Under the pieces are notes generated by a model that saw only the letters and a list, made by a program, of their open reading frames with translations, ran no database searches and was not told the origin of the DNA. A stretch of DNA of 64,000 nt from Imbricaverruca yamaguchii (taxonomy: Eukaryota; Arthropoda; Thecostraca; Neoverrucidae), in contig JAOTOL010001648.1 in NCBI GenBank assembly GCA_034440575.1, positions 867,501-931,500 of the forward strand, read 5' to 3'. Below, in pieces: positions 49,653 through 61,259 of this stretch. The number at the start of each line of letters is the position of its first letter. The first letter of the stretch is position 1. Position numbers and translations under genes: made by a program.

Positions 49653-51250
49653 GACACATTCCCCAGAAGCCGCAGTGCGGCATACCATTACACAGACTGC
49701 TATACGAGGTTTTCCTAAGGTTCCCACATCACCGAGGCATGATCAAGCGTTCTGGTCTGAACCTGGCCCTTTCATTCATCACGCAGCCTGTGAGCAAAGT
49801 CCGTGTCTCTGCGTGACAACAGTGAACGCGAAGGAACACACGTCCAACAGACCGGCCGCTACCGACTACTGCAATTCCTCAATCGTTGCTGAACAAGTAG
49901 CAACGTCACAGCTTGAGATGTTAGCTCGCGCTCGCAAACGACACCAGAAATGCAAAGTCAGAGGTAAAGGGTGTGAGCCCTGCGTCATGGAGAACTGCTT
50001 TCAATAACCGAGCATAGGTGACTGGAAGTAGAAATACACTTTTATGACATACGTGACAAGCCAGTCGGCATTCATTTCATATCTCAATTATAATTATTGC
50101 ATCAAGACTTAGCGTGCTGATGCAATCCCGGATGCTTGATTGCACCAAAGCCGCAAAACAATGCAATCAAAGCCACAACACGAGTGTTTCTTGGTTTCTT
50201 GGCAACCACGGTAGAATGTCGCGTCCGAAGACGCCAGTGTTTTCCCCAGACGTCACCCGAGGAGTGGTGCTGCTCTCCGTTGTCTCATTTGACAGCAACA
50301 AGGCCACCCAGTGGTTGCCGACGACGTTTCACCTCCATTTCCCGCCAAACCAAGTAGCATCGTTACACTGACGCAGAATATTGCTGCTCACGTGTTCTGT
50401 GACTGCCGATCGATCACCAGAAATGGCCACCATTTTGGAGGCCGACATCGATTGACTGAAGAAGCTTGATCTAAATAGAGTCCTTGTATAGTAATCGAAA
50501 ACCGCAGAAACAAAACTGATTCAATTTTCTACTCAAGATCCTGTAGAATTGAGCCTAGGAACATAGGAAGCCTAGGAGCCTAGGAACGCTTGTTTCTCAA
50601 CTGATACATGATGCAGACATGATACTGATACAGGCATTGATCTTTAGGTGAGCACCCAAAGACTTGTCAATGATCTGACGGCATCGCCAGATTATTCACG
50701 TGGTCACTGTTGATGATCTTCAAGACCTTCCTTTACATTTACGACTGCCTGCTATAATTTTCTCATACGGCCTCACTGAAGCGAGCTTGGCCTTACTTTT
50801 TAACTAATTTGTTTTGACAACTACAAATCAACGTTATTTAACTAATATATCAATAAAGGATACAACCACATATAAACACTGAAAAGTAACCCGGAGTTAG
50901 TTATATCGACAAACTCGGCAGCATTGTATTCAGTGCCTTAGATTACTTCGTGATGAGTGTTGGAGCATTTTCATTATAATAATCGGTAATGTTATACACA
51001 AAAATATGTGAAGCAGAAATGTGCTATTACCGGGAGCCGAGACAGGAGCTTGGACGTGAGCTGGGACAGGAGCCGGATCAGGAGCCGAAACAGGACCCGG
51101 AACAGGAGCCAGAACAGGAGCCGGGAAATGTGTGCCATCAGTGTGAGCCAGGACAGGAGCGTGAGGGTGTATGCCATCGGCGGAAGCCGGGACAGGAGCC
51201 GAGGCAGGAACCGGGAGCTATGTGCCATCAACTGGAGCCGTGACATGAGC
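49653..51250 (+). repeat. 1.6-kb tandem duplication, copy 2
   Basis: It is about 1,580 bases downstream of copy 1. It differs by scattered substitutions and a ~19-bp expansion near 50563 (AGGAAGCCTAGGAGCCTAGG). The duplication end falls in the minisatellite, as expected from unequal exchange or replication slippage through the repeat. Confidence 0.95.
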
Positions 51251-51960
51251 CGAAACAGGAGCCTGGGCAGGAGCGGAGAGATGCATGTCGTCAGCGGGAG
51301 CCGGGCAAGGAGCCGAGGCAGGAGCTAGGAGATGTGTGTCATCAGCGGGAGCCGGGAAGGAACAGGGGAGGAGCTGGGACTGGAGCCGGGAGAGGTGTGC
51401 CATCAGTATAAGCCGGGACAGGAGCCGTTAGACGTGTGCCATCAGCGGGAGCCAGGACAGGAGCCGGGACAGGGGCCGGGACAGGAGCCGGGACAGGAGT
51501 CGGGGCAGGAGCCGGGACAGGAGCCGAGAGAGGAGCTTGAACAGGAGCTGGGACAGGAGCCGGAATAGGAGCCGGGGCAGGAGCCGGAGCAGGAGCCATG
51601 ACAGGAGCCGGGACATGAGCCGGGACAGGAGCCGGAACAGGAGCTGGGACAGGAGCCGGGACAGGAGTCGGGACAGGAGCTAGAACAGGAGCCGGGACAG
51701 GATTCTGGAGATGTGTGCCATCAGCGGAAGCCAGGGCAGGAGCCCGGACAGGAGCCGGGACAGGGGCCGGGACAGGGGTCGGGACAGGAGCTGGGACAGG
51801 AGCCGGGACAGGAGCCGGGACAGGTGCTGGAACAGGGGCCAGGACAGGAGCCGGGACAGGAGTCGGGACAGGAGCTAGAACAGGAGCCGGGACAGGAGCC
51901 GGGACAGGACTCGGGACAGGTGCTGGAACAGGGGCCAGGACAGGAGCCGGGACATGTGTG
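51030..51960 (+). repeat. 12-bp minisatellite (GGAGCCGGGACA)n
   Basis: Long array with variants (GAGCTGGGACAG, GTCGGGACAG) and recurring longer breaks containing TGTGCCATCAGCGGGAGCC, which suggest a higher-order unit. The first 220 bases are also part of the 1.6-kb duplication. Confidence 0.93.
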
Positions 51961-51964
51961 TCAT

Positions 51965-52395
51965 CGCGTGCCAGCTGACCACGGCGCAGAACCAGCCCCG
52001 TCGCCAGGCCTTAGCGAGTGGGGTGATGAGCTACAGTCACAGCCAAAAAGCGCATGGGAGAGAGTGTGATACGCTGACCGATCTAGGATTTCGTCAGGCG
52101 GCGAAATTCTGAAAGGATGCCTTCGGCTAAAACAATTCGCTGAGCTTGGGGGTGAGACACACTTACCCAAGTCCCTGCTGTGTCTCTAGATGAAGACAGA
52201 CCGGTTGCAGGAGATGCTGCAACACATCGGTGAAGGGGAAACAGCCTCCCTGCTTCCTCGGTAGCAACGCGCAGGACAGACAAGTCGGTCGGTGGCCACT
52301 TGACTATTTATACCGGGCGCGAGCAGCGAACATGCTGACATTGTTGATGCTGACACAACTACCAATCCCCAACACACATAAACGATCAGGAGCGA
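51965..52395. other. No gene seen
   Basis: Unique sequence between two satellite arrays. No exon evidence. Confidence 0.5.
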
Positions 52396-52399
52396 GCGA

Positions 52400-53720
52400 C
52401 AGAGACAGACAGACGGGGACAGAGACAGGGACATGTATAGGGACAGGGGCAGGGACAGGGACAAGGACTGAGACAGAGACAGAGACAGAGACAGAGACAG
52501 AGACAGAGACAGAGACAGAGACACAGACAGAGACAGACATAGACAGACCGACAGGGACAGGGACAGGGACAAGGACAAGGACAAGGACAAGGACAGAGAC
52601 AGGGACAGAGACAGAGACAGAGACAGACAGAGACAGAGACAGAGACAGAGACAGAGACAGAGACAGAGACAGAGACAGAGACAGAGACAGAGACAGAGAC
52701 AGAGACAGAGACAGAGACAGAGACAGAGACAGAGACAGAGACAGAGACAGAGACAGAGACAGAGACAGAGACAGAGACAGAGACAGAGACAGAGACAGAG
52801 ACAGAGACAGAGACAGAGACAGAGACAGAGACAGAGACAGAGACAGAGACAGAGACAGAGACAGAGACAGAGACAGAGACAGAGACAGAGACAGAGACAG
52901 AGACAGACAGAGACAGAGACAGAGACGAGACGGACAAGACAGACGACAGGGACAGGGACAGGGACAGGGACAGAGACAGAGACAGAGACAGAGACAGAGA
53001 CAGAGACAGAGACAGAGACAGAGACAGAGACAGAGACAGAGACAGAGACAGAGACAGACAGACAGAGACAGGACAGAGACAGACAAGAACAAGGACAGAG
53101 ACAGAGACAGAGACAGAGACAGAGACAGAGACAGAGACAGAGACAGAGACAGAGACAGAGACAGAGACAGAGACAGAGACAGAGACAGAGACAGAGACAG
53201 AGACAGAGACAGAGACAGAGACAGAGACAGAGACAGAGACAGAGACAGAGACAGAGACAGAGACAGAGACAGAGACAGAGACAGAGACAGAGACAGAGAC
53301 AGAGACAGAGACAGACAGAGACAGAGACAGAGACAGAGACAGAGACAAGACAGAGACAGAGACAGAGACAGACAGAGACAGAGACAGAGACAGAGACAGA
53401 GACAGAGACAGAGACAGAGACAGAGACAGAGACAGAGACAGAGACAGAGACAGAGACAGAGACAGAGACAGAGACAGAGACAGAGACAGAGACAGAGACA
53501 GAGACAGAGACAGAAACAGAGACAGAGCGGAGACAGAGACAGAGACAGAGACAGGGACAGAGCAGAGGCAGACACAGATACAGATTCAGCTACAGAGATA
53601 GAGATAGAGACAGAGACAGAGACAGAGACAGAGACAGAGACAGAGACAGAGACAGAGACAGAGACAGAGACAGAGACAGAGACAGAGACAGAGACAGAGA
53701 CAAAGACAGAGACGGAGTGA
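52400..53720 (+). repeat. (GAGACA)n microsatellite, ~1.3 kb
   Basis: Almost pure hexamer for long stretches (52625-52900, 53095-53310, 53370-53510, 53600-53700), broken by GGGACA and AAGACA variants and phase slips. All six frames stay open for hundreds of codons purely because of the unit. Confidence 0.97.
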
Positions 53721-53724
53721 GAGA

Positions 53725-54150
53725 GAAAGAGAAACGTGACGCCATTTGCCATGAAAAACCCAATCGATCGGCGATACTCTGGCGAGCGACGGCGTGAAGT
53801 GGTGACTATAAAGGTCCCCCCCTGAGTCTTCCTTCGGAAGTTGATCAGATTTTGGTGCTGCTTTTTGGTCACATCAGGTACTTAGCAAAAAAAACTGAAC
53901 AAACATTATGTTATATTACCTTCATAGACTTCATTCTTTTAATATATCGGGCGAAAGTGCAAGTTCGTATCAAGTCATTTTGAAGTAAAATTTGATAATA
54001 GGATCATAATATAGCTTCCTAATGATATACCTATATGTAAAAGGCAAGCCAGGATTTTGGGCCGATTCTGTCCATGCAGTGCCATAACCGGCGTATCCAG
54101 GGGCAAATGGGAACATGTACCTCCCTTCTCGCATGTAAATGTAGGAGTAG
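53725..54150. other. No gene seen
   Basis: AT-rich spacer between two hexanucleotide arrays. Confidence 0.5.
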
Positions 54151-54151
54151 G

Positions 54152-54468
54152 AGAAGATGGAGATGGAGATGGAGATGGAGATGGAGATGGAGATGGAGAT
54201 GGAGATGGAGATGGAGATGGAGATGGAGATGGAGATGGAGATGGAGATGGAGATGGAGATGGAGATGGAGATGGAGATGGAGATGGAGATGGAGATGGAG
54301 ATGGAGATGGAGATGGAGATGGAGATGGAGATGGAGATGGAGATGGAGATGGAGATGGAGATGGAGATGGAGGTGGAGGTGGAAGTGGAAGTGGAAGTGG
54401 AAGTGGAGGTGGAGACGGTGATTGAGATGGTAATGGAGATGGAGATGGAGATGGAGATGGAAAGAGAG
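54152..54468 (+). repeat. (GGAGAT)n microsatellite
   Basis: About 36 pure units, then GGAGGT/GGAAGT variants and a short pure tail at 54430-54460. Confidence 0.97.
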
Positions 54469-54474
54469 ATTTAT

Positions 54475-55945
54475 GCATACACAGACGGATACAGACAATG
54501 GAAAAGAGTCACAGAAGAGGAAATGCAGACACGAAACAGATCTGGCGCAAATTTAACATCAGTGACTGCAGTTCACAACACTAGATGTGCATTTCGGAAT
54601 CCGATTTCTGACTTCCGGTTTTCGTCCAAATTCCTATTGGAAGTTGATTGGACACACCGCTAACCTCTGGGACAATGTGTGGACAGTTGCTACATCCAAT
54701 GAAATATTATGAATGAATAAATGAAATGAACCCAAAAGTGTCCGCCGCCCCACTACCCTTTAGTACCCATTAGCATTGGCAGAATGGCACGAAATCATTC
54801 AACATGAGAATTCACCATGCTTTTCCTCTTCTATTTGCCATACTTAGGTATAGAACAGAAGCAAGGCACCGCACAACAAGATACAATTATAATTTCCCAG
54901 CTCATCGAAACTTGAAATCCCAGCTAGGCGACCGGATATTATTCAAAGCATTGATTCAACCAAATTGATTTTAAAGATGACTCTTCCCATGCAACACAAC
55001 TGGGCTCGTAGTTAAGATTCTCAAGAAACATGGAGGCCACAACGACCAGTTACTACCAGTGTGTAAAAGGTTCTGATCTTTAACGGATATTGACAAAACT
55101 AGTATTAGATACATGCTGCTGATGTCATGCAATTCAATTTGCACCACACGTTGTGTATTGATATCGGAAGGGAATAAGGGCTCATTACTGTACGTGCTTC
55201 TGCTTTTTCATAGTATGGGGTGTACCCAGGTCGTCAAAATGACACAGCCTCGATCATGGTTAACATTTCATTAGTGACAAGTTGCAAAATTCATGGTGGA
55301 TGGTGTAGGTTATATCTGGTTAAAGAGGCACCAGAGGATAATCATTCGGAGGATTCGTTAGCACAAGGAGCATGGGATAACACCCGGGATGTTCAGTCAC
55401 AATCACCTCACATATAGGTGCCTATGTAGGTACAAGCTTATAATTATTGGTGTTGTCAACATCTGATTGAACCCCATTGTTATCATGTAGCATCGTACAC
55501 CGAATGCTAACTTGTGAAAATTAATGGTGCTGCATTGGAAGTATCAAATATACAGGCGTTCCCATTAATGAAGAATGGACTCTTGTACTATGATATACCT
55601 ACAGAGCAGCAGTTGTCCCGTTCTTTAAGAGTTTGGTGCCCTCTGTAAGTCCTAGGAGTGGATACCAGGATTGGGTGATTTTCTTTTTATAGTAAATTCT
55701 TTTCTCAGTTCTTTTCCTAATAAATTATATTCTTTTGATGTAATGCAGTAGGGCTAATCCTCAGACCTGACACGACGGTATAGTCTACTGTCCTTCATGT
55801 CAATGTGCATTTCCAGCTGCTGGGCTTCAAATGATGGCGTTGGAAGAGTGCAAAAAGTGAGTGTGCCAGAATCGCTGTTCAAGTTATTCTTCCCAAACAA
55901 TGCCGGAGGATACAATGTCTGGCCCCAGCCGTCCTTGGCCGGGCC
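54475..55945. other. No gene seen
   Basis: AT-rich unique sequence. No recognisable element. Confidence 0.5.
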
Positions 55946-55949
55946 CCCG

Positions 55950-56405
55950 TCGCTCCTGGCGGCCGACTCTTCCAAACACGCCTGCTCTGTCGCGTCCGCC
56001 CTCTCCCTGACCTCGGCAGGTCGCGCACGAGCTCCCGTCGCCCCTGGTGGTCGGCTCTTCCAAACACGCCTGCTCTGTCGCGTCCGCCTTCTCCCTGACC
56101 TCGGCGGTCGCCAGTCCCCCCCCGGCTTTTCAACACGCCTGCTCTGTCGCGTCCGCCCTCTCCCTGACCTCGGCAGGTCGCGCACGAGCTCCCGTCGCCC
56201 CTGGCGGCCGGCTCTTCCAAACACGCCTGCTCTGTCGCGTCCGCCCTCTCCCTGACCTCGGCAGGTCGCGCACGAGCTCCCGTCGCCTCCTGGCGGCCGG
56301 CTCTTCCAAACACGCCTGCTCTGTCGCGTCCGCCCTCTCCCTGACCTCGGCAGGTCGCGCACGAGCTCCCGTCGCCCCTGGCGGCAGACCTTTCGACTCG
56401 AGACA
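55950..56405 (+). repeat. ~88-bp GC-rich minisatellite
   Basis: About five units, one shortened, contain CTCTTCCAAACACGCCTGCT, CTGACCTCGGCAGGTCGCGC and ACGAGCTCCCGTCGCCCCTG. The spacing of 88 bases is not a multiple of three and there is an internal deletion, which argues against coding despite open frames on both strands. Confidence 0.9.
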
Positions 56406-56409
56406 CGTC

Positions 56410-57235
56410 TGCTCTGCCTGGTCCGCCTTCTCCACTCCGGTGTTCCGGATGTGGCAGAGGGAGGGGAAGGGGTGGAGAGGGGGGGGGGGTGCGAACGTCA
56501 GGGCGCCGTCCAACTCCAGGCCAAAAAAGCAGGGATTGGTTTCTCGGGTCAGTCTCTCATACTCGAGGGTGAGGTGTAGGGAGGGGACGTCTCTGCCGGC
56601 TTCGAGAGAGACCGGGGAAGACGCGGCGGAGGTGCCCTTCTCGACGGATGACCTTGACCTTACCTTCTGCTGGTCGTGTGTGCCACGCAGACACTCGGCG
56701 GGACGGGCCGGATTGCCAGCTGGCAGGCGTCCGTGTTCTCTCAGGTGGGCCGTTGGGCCATGTCGTCAGCGTGACAGAGGTGTGGACATCGTGCTGACGG
56801 TTTCGACGCACATTGAGCCCCGTGATCTTGCACCCGGCCAGAGCCAGTTGCAGCCCTCAGATCCGTGACTAGTGGCTGATCGTTCCCGCCCGGCCGCTTC
56901 TCGGCCTGACCAACTCTCGGCACCAATCATCGCCAGTTTGATTTTGTCATCCGTGTCCGGTATGTGTACGCTCTTTATGCTTTTCAGTGCAAACATTCTG
57001 AAACGCCTTTAGAATTAGCCAAAGTCCTTGTGCATTAGTATAAATTATTGCCGTGATGGGAAATGCGCGGTGTTTGGCCACTGGACAGCCTGGTCGCATC
57101 AGTCCAGATCGGCACGGTCGGTGACGTGCTTGGCAGCCGTGAGTAGAGTTAAACAAATCGCTTGGTGAACTTACCGTCAGTGTGCGACCTTGGTTCATTT
57201 GACCTTGATGTCGAGATTTCTAGACGAGACGCGAA
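56410..57235. other. No gene seen
   Basis: Moderately GC-rich to 56900, with a poly-G run near 56481. No splice-supported exon. Confidence 0.45.
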
Positions 57236-57244
57236 CGTCGAGTA

Positions 57245-57345
57245 GCTACCATTAATGTATTTATGTATATGTATAATGTAAAGTTATGTATATGTATAAT
57301 GTAAAGTTAATATGTATATGTATTTACATTAATGTATAATGTAAA
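57245..57345 (+). repeat. AT-rich short repeat
   Basis: About three copies of TATGTATATGTATAATGTAA AGTT in direct succession. Confidence 0.8.
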
Positions 57346-58365
57346 GTTTGCGTGACGTCAGACTTGGATATAAACAAAACAAAATTGACGGGCCTCAACG
57401 GGAGACCGTGCCTCTTCGCACAGCGCTGGTGAAAGATGCTGTTTTTCAGTTTGTTTATAAAAAAATACTATCCACTGGCAATGCCATGCTCAATCGCGGC
57501 TTCCCTTGGTGGGAAAAAAAGATATCATTAAAACACTTGGCGTGGTCATTCACTCCTTGGAAGCTACGCTTGAGGGCGCATCCGAAGGTTTTGCAGGGTC
57601 CACAGTGATATGGTTGAGCACTCTTCTATCAGACGTCAGAGCAATGGCAAGGGAAGCACACATCTGCCTCGCGACCAAGATGGCTCCCCCACCCCCGCTT
57701 GGCCTTCCTCGGTGCGCCTCTGACGCCACCCGCTCCTTGCAAACCACAGACGCCCTTTGGGGTGTTGAGAAGCATCCGTGCCGCCTGTTCGTTGGACAAG
57801 CTATCAATCACCGTCTGTGGAACATTGCGACATTTACACGGGGCTGGAGAGTTATGAGAACATTAACGATGCAGATATATTTCTCTCGAAAAGGAAGCGT
57901 TCAGGAAATGCATACATGCTTAACTTCGTGCTTAAAGTCCCCTAGCCACGCCCCGATAACGACTCTGCTTCGCACGCTGCACCCGATTCGTCGTCATGTT
58001 GGAAACGGTAAAAGCCGCGACTGCAGAAACTTGCCAAAGCTGGAAAACCCCAATTGTGAGTCGTGGACGCGGCGGATTATGCGCAGACGTTATGGCACGT
58101 TCAGATGCCAGCAATGTGTGCTGGGTTAAGCTTGCTTGAAGTCAACGGCGGGTTCAACAAGACAATTTAGACGGGCGGAAACAGGGACAAAGGCCACTTT
58201 GGGGAGCACATCATGCAAAGCAAGAGGATATTCTTAGTTGTTATAATCGGCACAGCGACTTCATATCTCCACATGGGAATACACGAATAGTCATAACACT
58301 AAGCAATTCTGCGTACCTGCACAATTCCAGACCTTGTTTTATCGATACCATTTGTTTTCATAATA
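57346..58365. other. No convincing gene
   Basis: Open stretches of 86 codons (57348) and 207 codons (57506-58129) overlap in different frames. Their composition is random-like, without motifs, codon bias or splice signals typical of the gene at the left. Confidence 0.45.
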
Positions 58366-58475
58366 CCCATAGGCGTAGGAACAGGGGGGGGGGGGGGCAG
58401 GGAGGCCATGGACCACCCACTTTTCAAAGTGGGAGGGCCAACAATGGTAGCTGGCCCTTCCACTTTGAAACATAT
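58366..58475. repeat. Fold-back element with poly-G run
   Basis: CATAGGCGTAGGAACA and a G run are followed by inverted arms at 58422-58440 (TTTCAAAGTGGGAGGGCCA) and 58452-58470, matching at 18 of 19 positions around an 11-base loop. The leading motif also occurs at 46085. Confidence 0.75.
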
Positions 58476-58574
58476 AAATTTCCTAGAAAGCAGCATGCAC
58501 ACATTTGAATATTTGAGAAAAACTCCCTGCAATCCATAACTAAGCAAAAGCTGCACATATCACATCGTAGCACT

Positions 58575-58680
58575 TCCACTCGCACCACTCAGGACATTTT
58601 CCAATCCTGTGGCCAACCGGTGAACAGTGTGGGCGTCGCCATTAGCCGCAATCGTGCATAAACTGCGTCGAGAGCCACCC
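58575..58680 (+). repeat. Diverged SINE, Leu/Ser-like family
   Basis: CACTCAGGACATTTTCCAAT, ACAGTGTGGGCGTCGCCATT and an AAAC-rich tail match the bodies of the minus-strand copies at 24635 and 27440. The tRNA head is missing. Confidence 0.65.
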
Positions 58681-58684
58681 AATA

Positions 58685-59645
58685 TACAAACAAACACCGT
58701 AGCGCTTCATTTTTAAGTCATGCACTCTTGGACATGGCCTTACAACAACGCAGCTAATTCAGGAGTTGATGTAATGGAACATATGTATGGATATTCACAT
58801 CATATATTATGCTATGAAGAAAAAAAACAATAAAGCAGATACTGTGCCAGCCAGTAACAAAATACATTCATACCAAAATTTCGCTGTCGTTCTTTGACTG
58901 TAAACATCTTTAACATTGATTGCATTAATATTGCCTACAGTAGAAAATTATGAAGGCTGAGGGCAGTAACGTAACACAATCAAAGTAAGACATACAACTT
59001 CCAAGTGCAAGTTCCTTGCCTGGATATTACATAGCCATGTAACTGTTGAAGTATATGGCCATGGTTCTAGCTGCCATTCACTTCAACATTTGCATGTATT
59101 TTTAGCCAACTTCACAAAGGACACCCGTATATATTATTTTATACTAATTTTTTCATATATTTCATTGTGTCGGCCCACATTTAGTTATTCAAATATATGA
59201 GGCAGTTGGCATAAAGTAAAATGTTCCAGAAAAGTACGAGTGAGAGAGGGGCGGGAAGTAACCTTTCTGTTGTCCAAAGCTGCCCTGAAAACTGCTTGTA
59301 TTTAGTGTACGCCAATGGACCCAATGATTAAGCTTCAGCCTTATTGGGAGGGGAGGAAGATCGACAATTGGGGGAGGGCAGTGGCCCCTTTAGCATATAC
59401 AAAGTGACACCACTGGTCATATGCCAATGAAACCTGTTACACTCCCCACGCTTTCCAGATTTTACCGCCGTCTGTCGTTCGCTTAACACGGAGTGGAAAA
59501 CGTCAACTATCGCCAGCACTTCGCCTAGCTACGTTTTCGACTGACTTCAATTGTGTTTTTGTGGCGCAGCTCTATGTAGCTGCATATTGCGCTCATAGAA
59601 GCTTCACTAAAAGTCGAGACAAACCAGCCTTTAGGCGTCTGTCTG
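58685..59645. other. No gene seen
   Basis: AT-rich unique sequence. GGGAGGGGAGGAAG at 59345 may be another piece of the G-rich fold-back family. Confidence 0.45.
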
Positions 59646-59647
59646 GC

Positions 59648-60170
59648 GTCCATCAGGCGGACGCCAGACGGACGCCAGACGGACGCCAGACGGACGCCAG
59701 ACGGACGCCAGACGGACGCCAGACGGACGCCAGACGGACGCCAGACAGACGCCAGACGGATCCCAGATGGACGCCAGACGGACGCCAGACGGACGCCAGA
59801 CAGACGCCAGACGGACGCCAGACTGATCCCAGACGGACGCCAGACGAGACGCCAGACGGACGCCGACGGACGCGACGCCAGACGGACGCCAGACGGACGC
59901 CAGACGGACGCCAGACGGACGCCAGACGGACGCCAGACGGACGCCAGACGGACGCCAGCGGACGCCAGACAGACGAGACGCCAGACGGACGCCAGACGGA
60001 CGCCAGACGGACGCCAGACGGACGCCAGACGGACGCCAGACGGACGCCAGACGGACGCCAGACGGACGCCAGACGGACGCCAGACGGACGCCAGACGGAC
60101 GCCAGACGGACGCCAGACGGACGCCAGACGGACGCCAGACGGACGCCAGACGGACGCCAGACGGACGGGA
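59648..60170 (+). repeat. 11-bp minisatellite (GACGCCAGACG)n
   Basis: About 47 units, mostly identical, with a few deletions and GATCCCAGATG variants. Because 11 is not a multiple of three, all three frames cycle through the same 11-residue peptide, giving overlapping artefactual frames on both strands. Confidence 0.97.
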
Positions 60171-60174
60171 ATTG

Positions 60175-61095
60175 GCGCTCGGAAGTCGCCGGCACACACC
60201 TCGCCCATCCGGAACGGCTACCGGCGCACCTGTTACGCACTTCCGACGTCCGTGAAACCTGAAACTGGCGCGCTGTGTAGCCGGTTTTAGCACCTGGTGC
60301 GTGTAATGACATCAGGCGGCCATGTGTGGTATGCGCCCGCAGCTGTTTTAAGGAAATTGGGGCATCGGCCGATATGATGTAAATGGTTACCCATGAATGA
60401 ATCTGGATTGATATCTGATATTCAGTTTCTATTCATATGTATGGAAATGCCATGTAGGCTGGTAGGTAAGCTGAGGTTAGCAAAACAATCAGTTATCTAG
60501 TTATTGTAGTTTGGGGCGCATGGACTGCATAGGTCATATAGCGTCCATAGCAAAACATTCAAATTCATGAGGCGTAATTTCCATTAACTTCAACGAATTA
60601 TTTAATGAAAGAATGATGGGATTTAATTTGGGCTGTAACCCTCACAAAAGTTATCAGGTTCCTCCCCTTGACATAGGCACTAGTAGTACATTCAGTACAT
60701 TCAGTACATACTAAATACATAATTTAGTAGTACATTCAGATGCACTTACCTGCCATAGTGCTGTGCTATTTAAGCTGACGGCAAACCTGAAATTCAGGGT
60801 GAAGGTGAAATGAGTGCCGAAACAGCCCATTATATAATTCCTAACATCGGAATTTTCCTTGATAGGATTCCAGACTTCACAAATCTCGGATAATCACCAA
60901 GTCTTTCATTAAAAATAGTGTGGAATTTCGAATGGGATTTCTGAAAATAACAAGTTTAAAAAACGGTGGTTTAAATACCCTTAGTCCCTGCAGAGTGTAC
61001 TAAGGCCGGTACAATTTTGCTTCGCTGAGGGGCACCGAAGAAAAGCCAAACATTTCGCAGGCTAAGGTGCCCTACTGGCAAGACACGGTACACCT
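60175..61095. other. No gene; SINE tail-like piece near 60505
   Basis: AGTTTGGGGCGCATGGACTG and GGTCATATAGCGTCC at 60507-60548 resemble the core-SINE tail. TACATTCAGTACATT repeats occur near 60685. Otherwise unique. Confidence 0.45.
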
Positions 61096-61099
61096 AAAG

Positions 61100-61254
61100 C
61101 ACCGTTCACACTATGGCCGACGCTTTCCGAGCGTCTATTCATCGTTTTTATGCCGTTTAAAAAAATGAAAACTGCCATTGAACGTGTTTCAGACGCCCGT
61201 CAAAATTACGTTTTACTTTAACGCGATCGGAGCGTCGCACAGTGTGCACCGGGG
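61100..61254. mobile_element. MITE-like element with inverted ends
   Basis: The left end CACCGTTCACACTATGGCCG plus ACGCT pairs with the right end, whose reverse complement is CCCGGTGCACACTGTGCGAC plus GCT. The ~155-bp interior has no frame. A target-site duplication was not recognised, so the class is unknown. Confidence 0.55.
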
Positions 61255-61259
61255 TATGT

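Noticed and set aside
48095..50371. Paired 85- and 110-codon frames in both duplication copies as a gene pair
   Set aside because: The duplicates are too similar to show selection. Several differences change amino acids, and no domain is visible.
52230..53872. ~500-codon frames on both strands (Asp/Arg, Glu/Thr, Ser/Leu repeats)
   Set aside because: They are artefacts of the GAGACA hexamer; every frame is open.
54031..54663. Met-Glu, Gly-Asp, Leu-His repeat proteins
   Set aside because: They are translations of the GGAGAT hexamer.
57506..58129. 207-codon open frame as a gene
   Set aside because: Composition is random-like, with no motif or codon bias and with an overlapping frame of similar quality.
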